From JANLYC01 sp963815445 (GTDB lineage Bacteria > Actinomycetota > Actinomycetes > Propionibacteriales > Nocardioidaceae), in the NCBI GenBank assembly GCA_963815445.1, contig CAWFGV010000005.1, positions 62,001 through 126,000 on the forward strand: a stretch of DNA of 64,000 bases, read 5' to 3'. The position numbers and the translations under genes are program-made. Under the pieces are notes generated by a model. That model made no database searches. It saw only the letters and a list, made by a program, of their open reading frames with translations, and was not told the origin of the DNA. Each line of letters opens with the position of its first letter. Position 1 is the stretch's first letter. Below are positions 8,066-15,770 of this stretch, piece after piece.

Positions 8066-8326
8066 TCAGGATCGAGTGCTGTGCCTCATCGCGGGGTGAC
8101 GGAGCTCGTCACACATCTGGTGTGGGTGGTAGACGACGCTGGGGTAGATCGGCTTGGCCGGGTGGGGTGTCGTGTGGAGTCCGACCAGGTGGCGGGACGG
8201 TGGGCCTGACGCCTGGGTCGACCCGGCGTACGCGGCTCCCAGGAGCGCAGCGAGGACGATGGCAACGAGCACCTGGGCGGTGACCAGGGTCAGCCGTGTC
8301 AGGGACATGTCCGCCTGCTTTCTCAT
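8066..8326 (-). CDS. Small secreted or membrane-anchored protein, unknown function
   Basis: An 86-residue protein with one N-terminal hydrophobic helix (LVTAQVLVAIVLAALLGAAYA) that may be a signal peptide ending at AYA, and a short His/Pro-rich tail. No family recognised. Its ATG overlaps the stop codon of the pterin dehydratase gene by four bases (ATGA), so the two are probably co-translated; that overlap is the main reason to accept it. Confidence 0.5.
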   Translation of the reverse strand: MRKQADMSLTRLTLVTAQVLVAIVLAALLGAAYAGSTQASGPPSRHLVGLHTTPHPAKPIYPSVVYHPHQMCDELRHPAMRHSTRS

Positions 8327-8613
8327 GGCGCCAGTCGGTCGATCTCGGCGCCCAGCCGGACGTCGTTGTCGGTGAGGCCTCCCGCTGAGTGCGTCGACAA
8401 CCGGAAGGTGACGGTCGTCCAGCGGATGTCGATGTCCGGGTGGTGGTCCATGGCGTCGGCGATCGCCGCCACCTCGTCGACGAGCCTGATCCCGCCGGCG
8501 AAGCTGTCGGCAGTGATGTCGCGCCGGATGGTGTCGCCGCCTTCGAGTGTCCAGTCGCTCAAGGTGGAGCTGAGGACATCGTCGATCTGGGCTTGGTTCA
8601 ATACGTCGGGCAT
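8323..8613 (-). CDS. 4a-hydroxytetrahydrobiopterin dehydratase (pterin-4a-carbinolamine dehydratase)
   Basis: A 96-residue single-domain protein of the PCD family. The diagnostic block is AMDHHPDIDIRWTTVTFRLSTHSAGGLTDND read in order: the HH pair, the central beta-strand and the STHSAGGLT loop. The enzyme dehydrates 4a-hydroxy-tetrahydropterin during pterin cofactor recycling, although in bacteria without aromatic amino acid hydroxylases its role is unclear. ATG 8613 is favoured over an upstream in-frame start because TACGGT lies six bases before it. Confidence 0.85.
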   Translation of the reverse strand: MPDVLNQAQIDDVLSSTLSDWTLEGGDTIRRDITADSFAGGIRLVDEVAAIADAMDHHPDIDIRWTTVTFRLSTHSAGGLTDNDVRLGAEIDRLAP

Positions 8614-8619
8614 AGCCTC

Positions 8620-8625
8620 ACCGTA
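8620..8625 (-). promoter_or_regulatory. Putative -10 box (TACGGT) for pterin dehydratase gene
   Basis: TACGGT on the minus strand is separated from the ATG at 8613 by six bases, a leaderless arrangement. Confidence 0.4.
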
Positions 8626-8708
8626 CGCCGCTGGCGCGCCACGTATCTGGGCGAAGGTGACGAGCCTCCTGATGACATCCATTTCCGGTCGCGTCGAGGG
8701 GGCCGACC

Positions 8709-8996
8709 ATGTCCATCATGTTCAGCAGGTTGTTCTGGACTCTGACGCTCGAACGGGCCGTCAAGTCTTTCGCCCAAGCGTTGGTCGCGTTGCTCGGGGC
8801 CGGCGGCATGGACCTGTTCCATGCCCCCTGGTACGCGATGCTGTCGACCGCATCGATGGCGGCGGTGCTGTCGGTCTTGACCTCGGTGGCGTCGTCACGC
8901 GTCGGGGCGGCCGACGATCCGTCGCTGGTAGCCGCGAAGCGGCCGGGGTCCGAGGTGGCCGGGCGGCCAGGTGCGCATCTCGCGGCAGCCGCCTGA
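8709..8996 (+). CDS. Phage r1t-type holin
   Basis: A 95-residue protein with FWTLTLERAVKSFAQALVALLGAGG and then AMLSTASMAAVLSVLTSVASS, the ordered two-helix pattern of r1t-like phage holins (small membrane proteins that form lesions to release endolysin). The C-terminal 30 residues are polar and variable, as in the family. No endolysin, tail or integrase gene is nearby, so this is either a prophage relic or a domesticated holin. It is divergent from the pterin dehydratase gene, and its 3' end is followed by a modular palindromic element and a homopurine tract. Confidence 0.75.
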   Translation: MSIMFSRLFWTLTLERAVKSFAQALVALLGAGGMDLFHAPWYAMLSTASMAAVLSVLTSVASSRVGAADDPSLVAAKRPGSEVAGRPGAHLAAAA

Positions 8997-9009
8997 CCGC
9001 GCGGGCCGG

Positions 9010-9108
9010 GGTCGGCGACATACCAAGGCAAACCCCAAGTCCGCCAGGCGCGCCTGCCTAGTTCAGAAGCCACCTGGCTTGTTTACTAGGCAAACGCGCG
9101 GCCAGGTG
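9010..9108 (-). repeat. Modular palindromic element, copy 1
   Basis: Read on the minus strand: conserved flank CACCTGGCCG, a 44-bp imperfect hairpin (9095 down to 9052) beginning GTTTGCCTAG, an 18-bp linker (9051-9034), then GTTTGCCTTGG at the position where other copies start their 24-bp mini-hairpin. The mini-hairpin itself has decayed. It lies between the convergent holin and sdhB genes, so it may also act as a transcription terminator. Confidence 0.75.
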
Positions 9109-9144
9109 GGGCAACAACCCGCGCGGGGGAGGCAAGGGGGAGGC

Positions 9145-9227
9145 AGGGGAGAGGGAGAGAAGGGGGAGAGAAGGGGGAGAGAAGGGGGAGAGAAGGGGGA
9201 GAGAAGGGGGAGAGGGAGAGAAGGGAG
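9145..9227 (+). repeat. 83-base homopurine tract with five 11-bp tandem repeats
   Basis: Every base from 9145 to 9227 is A or G. Positions 9157-9211 are five perfect copies of GAGAAGGGGGA. The tract ends four bases before the sdhB stop codon region (convergent strand). Homopurine runs of this kind can adopt triplex or slipped structures and expand or contract by replication slippage. Confidence 0.9.
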
Positions 9228-9231
9228 TGGG

Positions 9232-10005
9232 TCACAGTTCTTGGCGGGAGGCGCGGTCGCCGCGCTTGAAGATCTTCGAGCCGAGGAAGGTCACCGGGTC
9301 GAACTTGCGGTCGACGACGCGCTCCTTCATCGGGATGATCGCGTTGTCGGTGATCTTGATGCCCTCGGGACAGACCTCGGTGCAGCACTTCGTGATGTTG
9401 CACATCCCGATACCGCCTGCGTCCTGGGCGAGCTTGCGGCGGTCGTTGGTGTCCAGCGGGTGCATGTCGAGCTCGGCGAACCGCAGGAAGAACCGTGGTC
9501 CGGCGAAGGCGGGCTTGTTGTCGTCGTGGTCACGGATGACATGGCAGGTGTTCTGGCAGAGGAAGCACTCGATGCACTTGCGGAACTCCTGCCCGCGCTC
9601 GACGTCTACCTGCTGCATCCGGCGCTTGCCGTCAGCATCGCGCGGCGTCGGCGCGAACGCCGGGATCTCCTTGGCCTTCTCGTAGTTGTAGGAGACATCA
9701 GTGACCAGATCGCGGATGACGGGGAACGCGCGCATCGGCGTCACCGTGATCGTCTCGGACCTGTCGAAGTCCGACAGCCGGGTCATGCACATGAGCCGCG
9801 GCTTGCCGTTGACCTCGGCGCTGCACGAGCCGCACTTGCCGGCCTTGCAGTTCCACCGCACAGCGAGGTCGCCGGCCTGGGTGGCCTGTACGCGGTGGAT
9901 CGCGTCCAGGACGACCTCACCCTCCTCGACGTCGACGGTGAAGTCGCCGAGCTCGCCGCCGGTCTTGTCGCCGCGCCAGATGCGCATCTTCAGGTCGTAA
10001 CCCAT
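9232..10005 (-). CDS. sdhB: Succinate dehydrogenase iron-sulfur subunit
   Basis: 257 residues. Three cluster motifs are visible in order: the [2Fe-2S] ligands CKAGKCGSC...C near residues 53-73, the [4Fe-4S] motif CIECFLCQNTC, and the [3Fe-4S] motif CNITKCCTEVCP. The protein passes electrons from the FAD subunit to the membrane anchor. It is the last gene of a three-gene operon (anchor, flavoprotein, iron-sulfur) with 13 bases between sdhA and sdhB. The C-terminus is followed by a homopurine tract and a palindromic element. Confidence 0.97.
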   Translation of the reverse strand: MGYDLKMRIWRGDKTGGELGDFTVDVEEGEVVLDAIHRVQATQAGDLAVRWNCKAGKCGSCSAEVNGKPRLMCMTRLSDFDRSETITVTPMRAFPVIRDLVTDVSYNYEKAKEIPAFAPTPRDADGKRRMQQVDVERGQEFRKCIECFLCQNTCHVIRDHDDNKPAFAGPRFFLRFAELDMHPLDTNDRRKLAQDAGGIGMCNITKCCTEVCPEGIKITDNAIIPMKERVVDRKFDPVTFLGSKIFKRGDRASRQEL

Positions 10006-10018
10006 CAGTGGAACGTCC

Positions 10019-11902
10019 TCACTGCTCGAAGAATGACTGGAGCTCGTCGGGCATGACGGGCAACGGCTGGTGCTTGAGGTCGACGCGACCTTCGTCGTTC
10101 ATCGTGAGGACCAGGTTCTGTGTACCCCACTGCGGATCGGGGCCAGGGTAGTCGTCGCGGGTGTGCCCACCCCGCGACTCCTTGCGCTCGAGCGCTGCCG
10201 TCGCGATGCACTCCGACACCAGGAGCATGTTGTGGATGTCGACCGCGAGGTGCCAGCCGGGGTTGTACTGCCGATGGCCCTCGACGGACAGGTGTGCTGC
10301 GCGCCCTCGCAGGGTGTCGAGCTCCCGCAACGACTCGGACAGCTCGTCGCTGTTGCGGATGATGCCCACCAGGCGTTGCATGACGTCTTGCAGGTCGTGC
10401 TGGATCGTGTAGGGGTTCTCGCCCTCGTCATCGAACGGCGCCAATGCCTTGCGCGCGGCCGCTGTGACGTCGTCCTCCGCGACGACAGGTCGCTTCGACG
10501 ACGTGCGCTCTGCGTAGTACGCCGCGTTGAGCCCGGCTCTGCGGCCGAAGACGAGCAGGTCAGAGAGCGAGTTGCCGCCGAGTCGGTTGGAGCCGTGCAT
10601 TCCGCCGGCCACCTCGCCGGCGGCGTACAGTCCCGTGACGATGCTCTCGGCCGTGTCGGGGTCGACCTCGACACCGCCCATCACGTAGTGACACGTCGGG
10701 CCGATCTCCATCGGCTCAGCGGTGATGTCGACGTCCGCCAGCTCCTTGAACTGGTGGTACATCGACGGCAGCCGCCGCTTGATGAACTCCGGGGTCCGGC
10801 GCGAGGCGATGTCGAGGAACACGCCCCCGTGGGGTGATCCCCGGCCGGCCTTGACCTCGGAGTTGATCGCGCGGGCGACCTCGTCACGCGGCAAGAGCTC
10901 GGGCGGGCGGCGGTTGTTCGTCTTGTCCTCGTACCAGCGGTCACCCTCGTCCTCGGTGTCGGCCGTCTCGGCCTTGAAGAACTCCGGGATGTAGTCGAAC
11001 ATGAACCGCCTGCCCTCGGAGTTGCGCAGCACCCCTCCGTCACCGCGCACCGACTCGGTCACCAGCAAGCCGCGCACCGACGGCGGCCAGACCATGCCGG
11101 TCGGGTGGAACTGGACGAACTCCATGTTGATGAGTGAGGCGCCAGTGCGCAGCGCAAGAGCGTGGCCGTCACCGGTGTACTCCCAGGAGTTGCTGGTGAC
11201 CTGGTAGGACTTGCCGATACCGCCGGTGGCGAGGATGACGCTCGGGGCTCTGAAGACGATGAACCGACCGGACTCGCGCCAGTAGCCGAAGGCTCCGGAC
11301 ACCCGGCCCGAGTCCTTGAAGATCTCGGTGACCGTGCACTCCATGAACACGTCGATACCGAGGGCGACGGCGCGCTGCTGCAGGGTGCGGATCATCTCCA
11401 GACCGGTCCGGTCGCCGACATGGGCGAGTCGCGCATAACGGTGGCCACCGAAGTCACGCTGTGAGATCAGGCCGTTGTCGAGCCGGTCGAAGAGTGCACC
11501 CCACTCCTCGAGCTCGATGACGCGCTCGGGTGCCTCCTTGGCGTGCAGCTCGGCCATCCGCCAGTTGTTGAGCATCTTGCCGCCGCGCATGGTGTCGCGG
11601 AAGTGCACCTGCCAGTTGTCCTCTTCCCAGAGGTTGCCCATGGCTGCAGCGATACCACCCTCGGCCATCACGGTGTGCGCCTTGCCGAGCAGCGACTTGC
11701 AGACGATCGCGACCCGCGCGCCGGCGTCGTGGGCGGCTATCGCAGCGCGCAGACCCGCGCCGCCGGCACCGATCACGACGACGTCGTACTCGTGTTCCTC
11801 GAAGCCGTGACTGTCCTGGGCTGCGGTCTGGTCCGACGTGACATTGCCGGTCATGGGATGCCGGCTCTCATCCGGCCCGTGGGATTGCTCAGTGGTCGAC
11901 AT
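10019..11902 (-). CDS. sdhA: Succinate dehydrogenase flavoprotein subunit
   Basis: 627 residues. An N-terminal extension of about 40 polar residues precedes the FAD-binding VVVIGAGGAGLRAA. The histidine for covalent FAD attachment lies in LGKAHTVMAEGG, and the substrate-site motifs HPTGMVWP and GSNRLGGNSLSDLLVFGRRAG are intact. It oxidises succinate to fumarate in the TCA cycle and respiratory chain. Two bases separate its ATG from the anchor gene stop, so it is translationally coupled. The arrangement and anchor type match the Sdh1 type of mycobacteria (Rv0247c-Rv0249c). Confidence 0.97.
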   Translation of the reverse strand: MSTTEQSHGPDESRHPMTGNVTSDQTAAQDSHGFEEHEYDVVVIGAGGAGLRAAIAAHDAGARVAIVCKSLLGKAHTVMAEGGIAAAMGNLWEEDNWQVHFRDTMRGGKMLNNWRMAELHAKEAPERVIELEEWGALFDRLDNGLISQRDFGGHRYARLAHVGDRTGLEMIRTLQQRAVALGIDVFMECTVTEIFKDSGRVSGAFGYWRESGRFIVFRAPSVILATGGIGKSYQVTSNSWEYTGDGHALALRTGASLINMEFVQFHPTGMVWPPSVRGLLVTESVRGDGGVLRNSEGRRFMFDYIPEFFKAETADTEDEGDRWYEDKTNNRRPPELLPRDEVARAINSEVKAGRGSPHGGVFLDIASRRTPEFIKRRLPSMYHQFKELADVDITAEPMEIGPTCHYVMGGVEVDPDTAESIVTGLYAAGEVAGGMHGSNRLGGNSLSDLLVFGRRAGLNAAYYAERTSSKRPVVAEDDVTAAARKALAPFDDEGENPYTIQHDLQDVMQRLVGIIRNSDELSESLRELDTLRGRAAHLSVEGHRQYNPGWHLAVDIHNMLLVSECIATAALERKESRGGHTRDDYPGPDPQWGTQNLVLTMNDEGRVDLKHQPLPVMPDELQSFFEQ

Positions 11903-11904
11903 GC

Positions 11905-12693
11905 TCAGAAGAACCTCGGGTCGTCGAAGGTGCCGGTGGCGAGTAGGTAGATGTACAGGTCGGTCAGCGCCACCGAGAACAGCGAGAGCCAGGCGTACCG
12001 TGCGTGGCTCAGGTTGAGCTTGGACACGGCGGTCCAGAGCTTGTAGCGGACCGGGTGCTTGGAGAAGTGCCGCAGTCGGCCGCCGACCGCGTGGCGGCAG
12101 GAGTGGCAGGACAGTGTGTAGAGCCAGATGAGCACGATGTTGACGATCATGATCACCGTGCCGAGACCCATGTGGCCCCAGTTCTCGTCCTCGTCACGGA
12201 AGCCGAGCACCACGTCATAGGTCAGGATCAAGGAGACGACGATCGCGGCGTACCAGAAGTAGCGATGGATGTTCTGCAGGATCAGCGGCAGCCGGTTCTC
12301 ACCGGTGTACTTGCCGTGCGGTTCGGCGACGGCGCACGCCGGGGGAGAGAGCCAGAACGCGCGGTAGTAGGCCTTGCGGTAGTAGTAGCAGGTCATCCGG
12401 AAGCCCAACGGGAAGATCAGGATGAGCAGGGCCGGCGAGAGCTGCCACCACGAGAACGGCTGGCCGAAGTCCGACGAGCCTGCGACACAGTCGTTGGTGA
12501 GGCAGGGGGAGTAGAACGGCGAGATGTACGGCGACGAGTAGTAGTCCGACCCGGAGAACGCCCGCCAGGTGGCGTAGATGACGAACGCCGTGAAGACGAC
12601 GAAGGTCGTCAGCGGCGCGAGCCACCACCGGTCCTGACGCAGCGTCTTGGCGTGGACCCGGGCACGCCCCGGACCCATGACTCCAGTCGACAT
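11905..12693 (-). CDS. sdhC: Succinate dehydrogenase membrane anchor (actinobacterial single-subunit type)
   Basis: 262 residues with about five transmembrane helices (WWLAPLTTFVVFTAFVIYATW first). Histidines in NIHRYFWYAAIVVSL and the CHSCRH loop are candidate haem or quinone-site ligands. The large periplasmic loop with SGSDYYSSPYISPFYSP is typical of this actinobacterial anchor, which replaces separate SdhC and SdhD subunits. It is the first gene of the sdh operon; 165 bp upstream would hold the promoter. The symbol is by position and role; the family is distinct from E. coli SdhC. Confidence 0.85.
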   Translation of the reverse strand: MSTGVMGPGRARVHAKTLRQDRWWLAPLTTFVVFTAFVIYATWRAFSGSDYYSSPYISPFYSPCLTNDCVAGSSDFGQPFSWWQLSPALLILIFPLGFRMTCYYYRKAYYRAFWLSPPACAVAEPHGKYTGENRLPLILQNIHRYFWYAAIVVSLILTYDVVLGFRDEDENWGHMGLGTVIMIVNIVLIWLYTLSCHSCRHAVGGRLRHFSKHPVRYKLWTAVSKLNLSHARYAWLSLFSVALTDLYIYLLATGTFDDPRFF

Positions 12694-12858
12694 ACGGCTT
12701 CCTTCGGCTCGTCAGGGGCGCGTCGGTCGAGGGCTATGAAGCCAACACGCCGCGCGTATGACGAACATCAGCCGCTGGGCGTCCTCGACCTCCCGCACTT
12801 TACCGCTGAGGCTGCCTGCGCGAACGTCCAGGTCGTGTGAGATTTCAGACAGCCGCCG

Positions 12859-13779
12859 TTAGCAGCCGTGGTTGGTCTGGCCACAGGTGCCGAGCCCCCA
12901 CGCCAGCGTGAACGTGTCGGTTCCGCCGCCGACGGCTGCGGTGTACGTGACCGTCACCTTGATGGGGTCGAGCCGGCGCTCGTTGGTGTGCGGGTCGACG
13001 AGCACGCCCGTGGTGGGTTGGTAGTTCATCGACCAGAGGCCATCCTGCCCGACCACGGCATCCTCGGTGTGTCCGTCCGGGAAGGCGTAGGAGATGGCGC
13101 GTACTCCGTCGAAGTCACGGCCGCCCGCGAAGTACTGATGATCCAGCTGCCCAGCCTTGCCGACGTGGTTCTCACTGATTCCGACGGTCTTGGCGGTTGG
13201 TGCATACGAGTCGCGCTTGAGGTGCCACTGCAGCAGCGTCGGCGCACCACCGTCGACGCTGGCGAAGTCGTCACACACGACCCACGCAGCCTTCGACTCG
13301 TACAGGTAGGTGGTACCGATAGCACCCGCCCGGGAGGCGGTCGGGGCGGCACCGGCCAAGGGCGGGGCGGCCTGTGTGATGAGCTCGTTGACGGCGTCGG
13401 CACAGTTCTCGGCGCGCGGTGGGTCCACGGCCGGGGACCCGATCGAGACGTACGCAGACGGTGCTGTCTCGGCCGGGACTGTCGTATCGGCCGGCGGCGG
13501 CGGGACAGGGCCAGTGGTTTCCGCGCTCGCGTCGGCACCGCCAGCCGGCCGCAACGGACTCGTGGAACGGCTCGAGCCGTCGTCGTTGGTCAGGTACACG
13601 CCGGTCGCGACGATGGCGGCGACAGCCGCGGCGGCGAGGCCGGGCACCAGCCAGCCGCGGCGGCTCGTGGCCGGGTTCTTGCCGGTCGCGGCCAGCAGCT
13701 GCGCGCGGAGGGCACGCTTGCGCTCCTCCGGCAGTGGGTCGGGGACTGGCGGGGTGAGGTCGGGGCGTTCATCGGTCAT
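12859..13779 (-). CDS. Membrane-anchored secreted protein downstream of ECF sigma factor (candidate anti-sigma)
   Basis: 306 residues: a short cytoplasmic part (MTDERPDLTPPVPDPLPEER), one transmembrane helix (around residues 43-63, WLVPGLAAAAVAAIVATGVYL), a Pro/Ala/Thr-rich linker and an extracytoplasmic domain with two to four cysteines ending CGQTNHGC. No zinc-anti-sigma HxxxCxxC motif is present. Its place 49 bases after an ECF sigma gene and its single-pass topology suggest it controls that sigma factor, but this is inference. GGAAGGA before the ATG supports the start. Confidence 0.6.
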   Translation of the reverse strand: MTDERPDLTPPVPDPLPEERKRALRAQLLAATGKNPATSRRGWLVPGLAAAAVAAIVATGVYLTNDDGSSRSTSPLRPAGGADASAETTGPVPPPPADTTVPAETAPSAYVSIGSPAVDPPRAENCADAVNELITQAAPPLAGAAPTASRAGAIGTTYLYESKAAWVVCDDFASVDGGAPTLLQWHLKRDSYAPTAKTVGISENHVGKAGQLDHQYFAGGRDFDGVRAISYAFPDGHTEDAVVGQDGLWSMNYQPTTGVLVDPHTNERRLDPIKVTVTYTAAVGGGTDTFTLAWGLGTCGQTNHGC

Positions 13780-13828
13780 GACAGGGTCCTTCCGGCGAAA
13801 CGGAGGTTTTCGTGGGAGCGGCGGTGGC

Positions 13829-14425
13829 TCAGCCGGCTCCGTCGGGGGCGGCGAGCGCAAGTCGCTGGCGCGCACGGGAGAGACGGGACCGGATGGTCCC
13901 GACGGGTACATCGAGGGAGGCGGCGGCGGCCTCGTAGCTGACCTCTGCCCAGACCACGAGCTCCAACACCTCGCGTTCGTGGCGGGGCAGCGCGTCGATG
14001 GCGTCGAGGACGGCGGCCATCCGGCGCTCGGAGTCCACGCGTCGTGCGACGTCGTCAGCCACGGTGTCGCCGGATGCCATCCCCTCCGATGGCATCCGGC
14101 GCAACGCGAGGCCCAGTCGCCTGCGCGACCGCTCGAGGTTTCTGCACACATTGCGCGCGATTCCGTAGAGCCATGGGAGGGCGGACCCCTCGTGGGCGGT
14201 GGCGCGGTCTCGTCCCCGCCACAGGTCGAGGAACACCGTGGACACCGCATCCTCGGCCGCCTGCCAGGACGCGGTCCGTCGGAAGCAGAAGGCGTGCACG
14301 GCGTCGACATGCCGGTCGAACAGCTCGGCCAGCGCAGCGCTGCTGCCGTGCCGAAGCTCCTCGACGAGCAGGTCGTCAGGGCGGGTGGCCTCGCCCGTAC
14401 GGTGGCCGGGTCCGGCTTCCTCCAT
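13829..14425 (-). CDS. RNA polymerase ECF-type sigma factor
   Basis: 198 residues with sigma region 2 (ALAELFDRHVDAVHAFCFRR, then AEDAVSTVFLDLWR) and region 4 (LPRHEREVLELVVWAEVSYE, then DVPVGTIRSRLSRAR). It should direct RNA polymerase to a small regulon, probably including itself and the next gene. The ATG at 14425 has GAGGGGA upstream and is preferred over an ATG 20 codons earlier. A 24-bp inverted repeat lies in the divergent promoter region shared with the NUDIX-phosphotransferase gene. Confidence 0.9.
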   Translation of the reverse strand: MEEAGPGHRTGEATRPDDLLVEELRHGSSAALAELFDRHVDAVHAFCFRRTASWQAAEDAVSTVFLDLWRGRDRATAHEGSALPWLYGIARNVCRNLERSRRRLGLALRRMPSEGMASGDTVADDVARRVDSERRMAAVLDAIDALPRHEREVLELVVWAEVSYEAAAASLDVPVGTIRSRLSRARQRLALAAPDGAG

Positions 14426-14486
14426 GGTGGTCCCCTCGAGCGACGTCACACCCTGCTTATGTCCGCAGTCTGGGGGAAGTTCCATC

Positions 14487-14510
14487 AGATCCGAAGGATT
14501 CCTCGGATCT
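14487..14510. promoter_or_regulatory. 24-bp inverted repeat in the sigma / NUDIX divergent promoter
   Basis: AGATCCGA and TCGGATCT are perfect 8-bp arms around an eight-base core that is itself nearly symmetric (AGGATTCC). It is 62 bases before the sigma ATG and 26 bases before the NUDIX GTG, so a bound protein could affect both. Confidence 0.55.
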
Positions 14511-14535
14511 GGGGGATTGTGCGACGCTGCTCGGC

Positions 14536-15696
14536 GTGACGAGTCCGGAGCCGCCCGATGAGGTCGGGGTCGAGGTTGTTGCGGCGGCGATCGTGCGACA
14601 CGGCCGTGTACTGGCCGCTCGACGCGTCCAACCCAGTGACGTGGCCGGCGGCTGGGAGCTCCCCGGTGGCAAGGTCGACGACGAGGAGACCCCTGACGGT
14701 GCGGCGGTGCGGGAGATCCGTGAGGAGCTCGGGTGCGAGATCGAGATCGTCGGGTCTCTCGAGGGGCGCGCGTCGATCAAGCCCGGCTACACGATGACGG
14801 TGAAGCTGGCCCGGCTGAGCTCCGGCGAACCGGTCCCGCACGAGCATGACGCCGTACGCTGGCTCGGGCCTGAAGAGCTCGACGACGTCGCCTGGCTCGA
14901 CGCAGACCGGCCGTTTCTGACGGAGCTGCGCGATCGGCTGCTCGACGGTCACCCGCTCCCCGGCGGCAACGTCGGCGGCGCAGTCCGGATCGGGCGGACC
15001 GTACGCCGCTCAACCGGTGCGTGGTCCTCGTCAGTCCATGACCTGCTTGAGCACCTGCGCAGGTCAGGCTTGGTCGCGGTGCCGCTGGCCTTCGGAGCGG
15101 ACGAGCGGGGGCGTGAGGTTCTCGGCTACCTGGATGGCCGGGTTCCGGACGTCGACGCTGAGGCGGTCGCCGACGACACGTTGGCGGACGCGATGCGCTG
15201 GCTAAGGCGGTTCCACGACGCCGTGGCCGGGTACCGCCCTGCTGGTGTCTGGCGAACCACCAACCGACCGCTCGGCCAGGACGAGATCATCTGCCACCAC
15301 GACTTCGCGCCGTACAACGTCGCCTTGAGCAGCTCGGCCGACGGCGAGCGGGTTGTCGGCGTCTTCGACTGGGACATGGCCGGCCCCGGGCTCCCCCTTG
15401 ATGACCTGGCGTTCGCGGCGTGGAACTGGGTGCCGCTCTTTCGCGACGTGGGCGCATCGGTCGCGGCGCGGCGGCTCGAGGTGATGGCAGCGGCGTACTC
15501 CGAGGTGTCCGCGGGTGAGATCCTCGATCACGTGGTGCCCCGGCTGCAGCGATCGTTGGACGTCATCGCGGCCGGCCAGGCGGCGGGCGACCCCGGAATG
15601 CTCCAGCTGGGAACAGCAGGCGAGCCAGCCCGGTCGGGGCGCCGGCTGCAGGACCTGGTCGAGCGCATCCCGGCGATCCGGTCCGCCTGTGGCTGA
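14536..15696 (+). CDS. NUDIX hydrolase fused to an aminoglycoside-phosphotransferase-like kinase
   Basis: 386 residues in one uninterrupted frame. Residues 1-135 are a MutT-type NUDIX domain with a complete NUDIX box (Gly45, Glu51, Arg59-Glu60, Glu63-Glu64, Gly66), expected to hydrolyse a nucleoside diphosphate-linked substrate. Residues 150-386 are an APH/choline-kinase-like fold: HHDFAPYN at 253-260 supplies the catalytic Asp255 and the FDWD block at 276-279 is the metal-binding motif. In other actinobacteria the two domains are normally separate proteins. The GTG at 14536 begins just before the conserved NUDIX strand. Substrates of both domains are unknown. Confidence 0.8.
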   Translation: MTSPEPPDEVGVEVVAAAIVRHGRVLAARRVQPSDVAGGWELPGGKVDDEETPDGAAVREIREELGCEIEIVGSLEGRASIKPGYTMTVKLARLSSGEPVPHEHDAVRWLGPEELDDVAWLDADRPFLTELRDRLLDGHPLPGGNVGGAVRIGRTVRRSTGAWSSSVHDLLEHLRRSGLVAVPLAFGADERGREVLGYLDGRVPDVDAEAVADDTLADAMRWLRRFHDAVAGYRPAGVWRTTNRPLGQDEIICHHDFAPYNVALSSSADGERVVGVFDWDMAGPGLPLDDLAFAAWNWVPLFRDVGASVAARRLEVMAAAYSEVSAGEILDHVVPRLQRSLDVIAAGQAAGDPGMLQLGTAGEPARSGRRLQDLVERIPAIRSACG

Positions 15697-15757
15697 GGAT
15701 TCGTGCGATCGGTGACACGTACCTTCAGCCATAGGTGATGAAGACTGGGGTGCGCCG

Positions 15758-15763
15758 TAGGCT
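15758..15763 (+). promoter_or_regulatory. Putative -10 box (TAGGCT) for mshB
   Basis: TAGGCT lies seven bases before the ATG at 15771; predicts a leaderless mshB transcript. Confidence 0.4.
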
Positions 15764-15770
15764 GGTCGTC

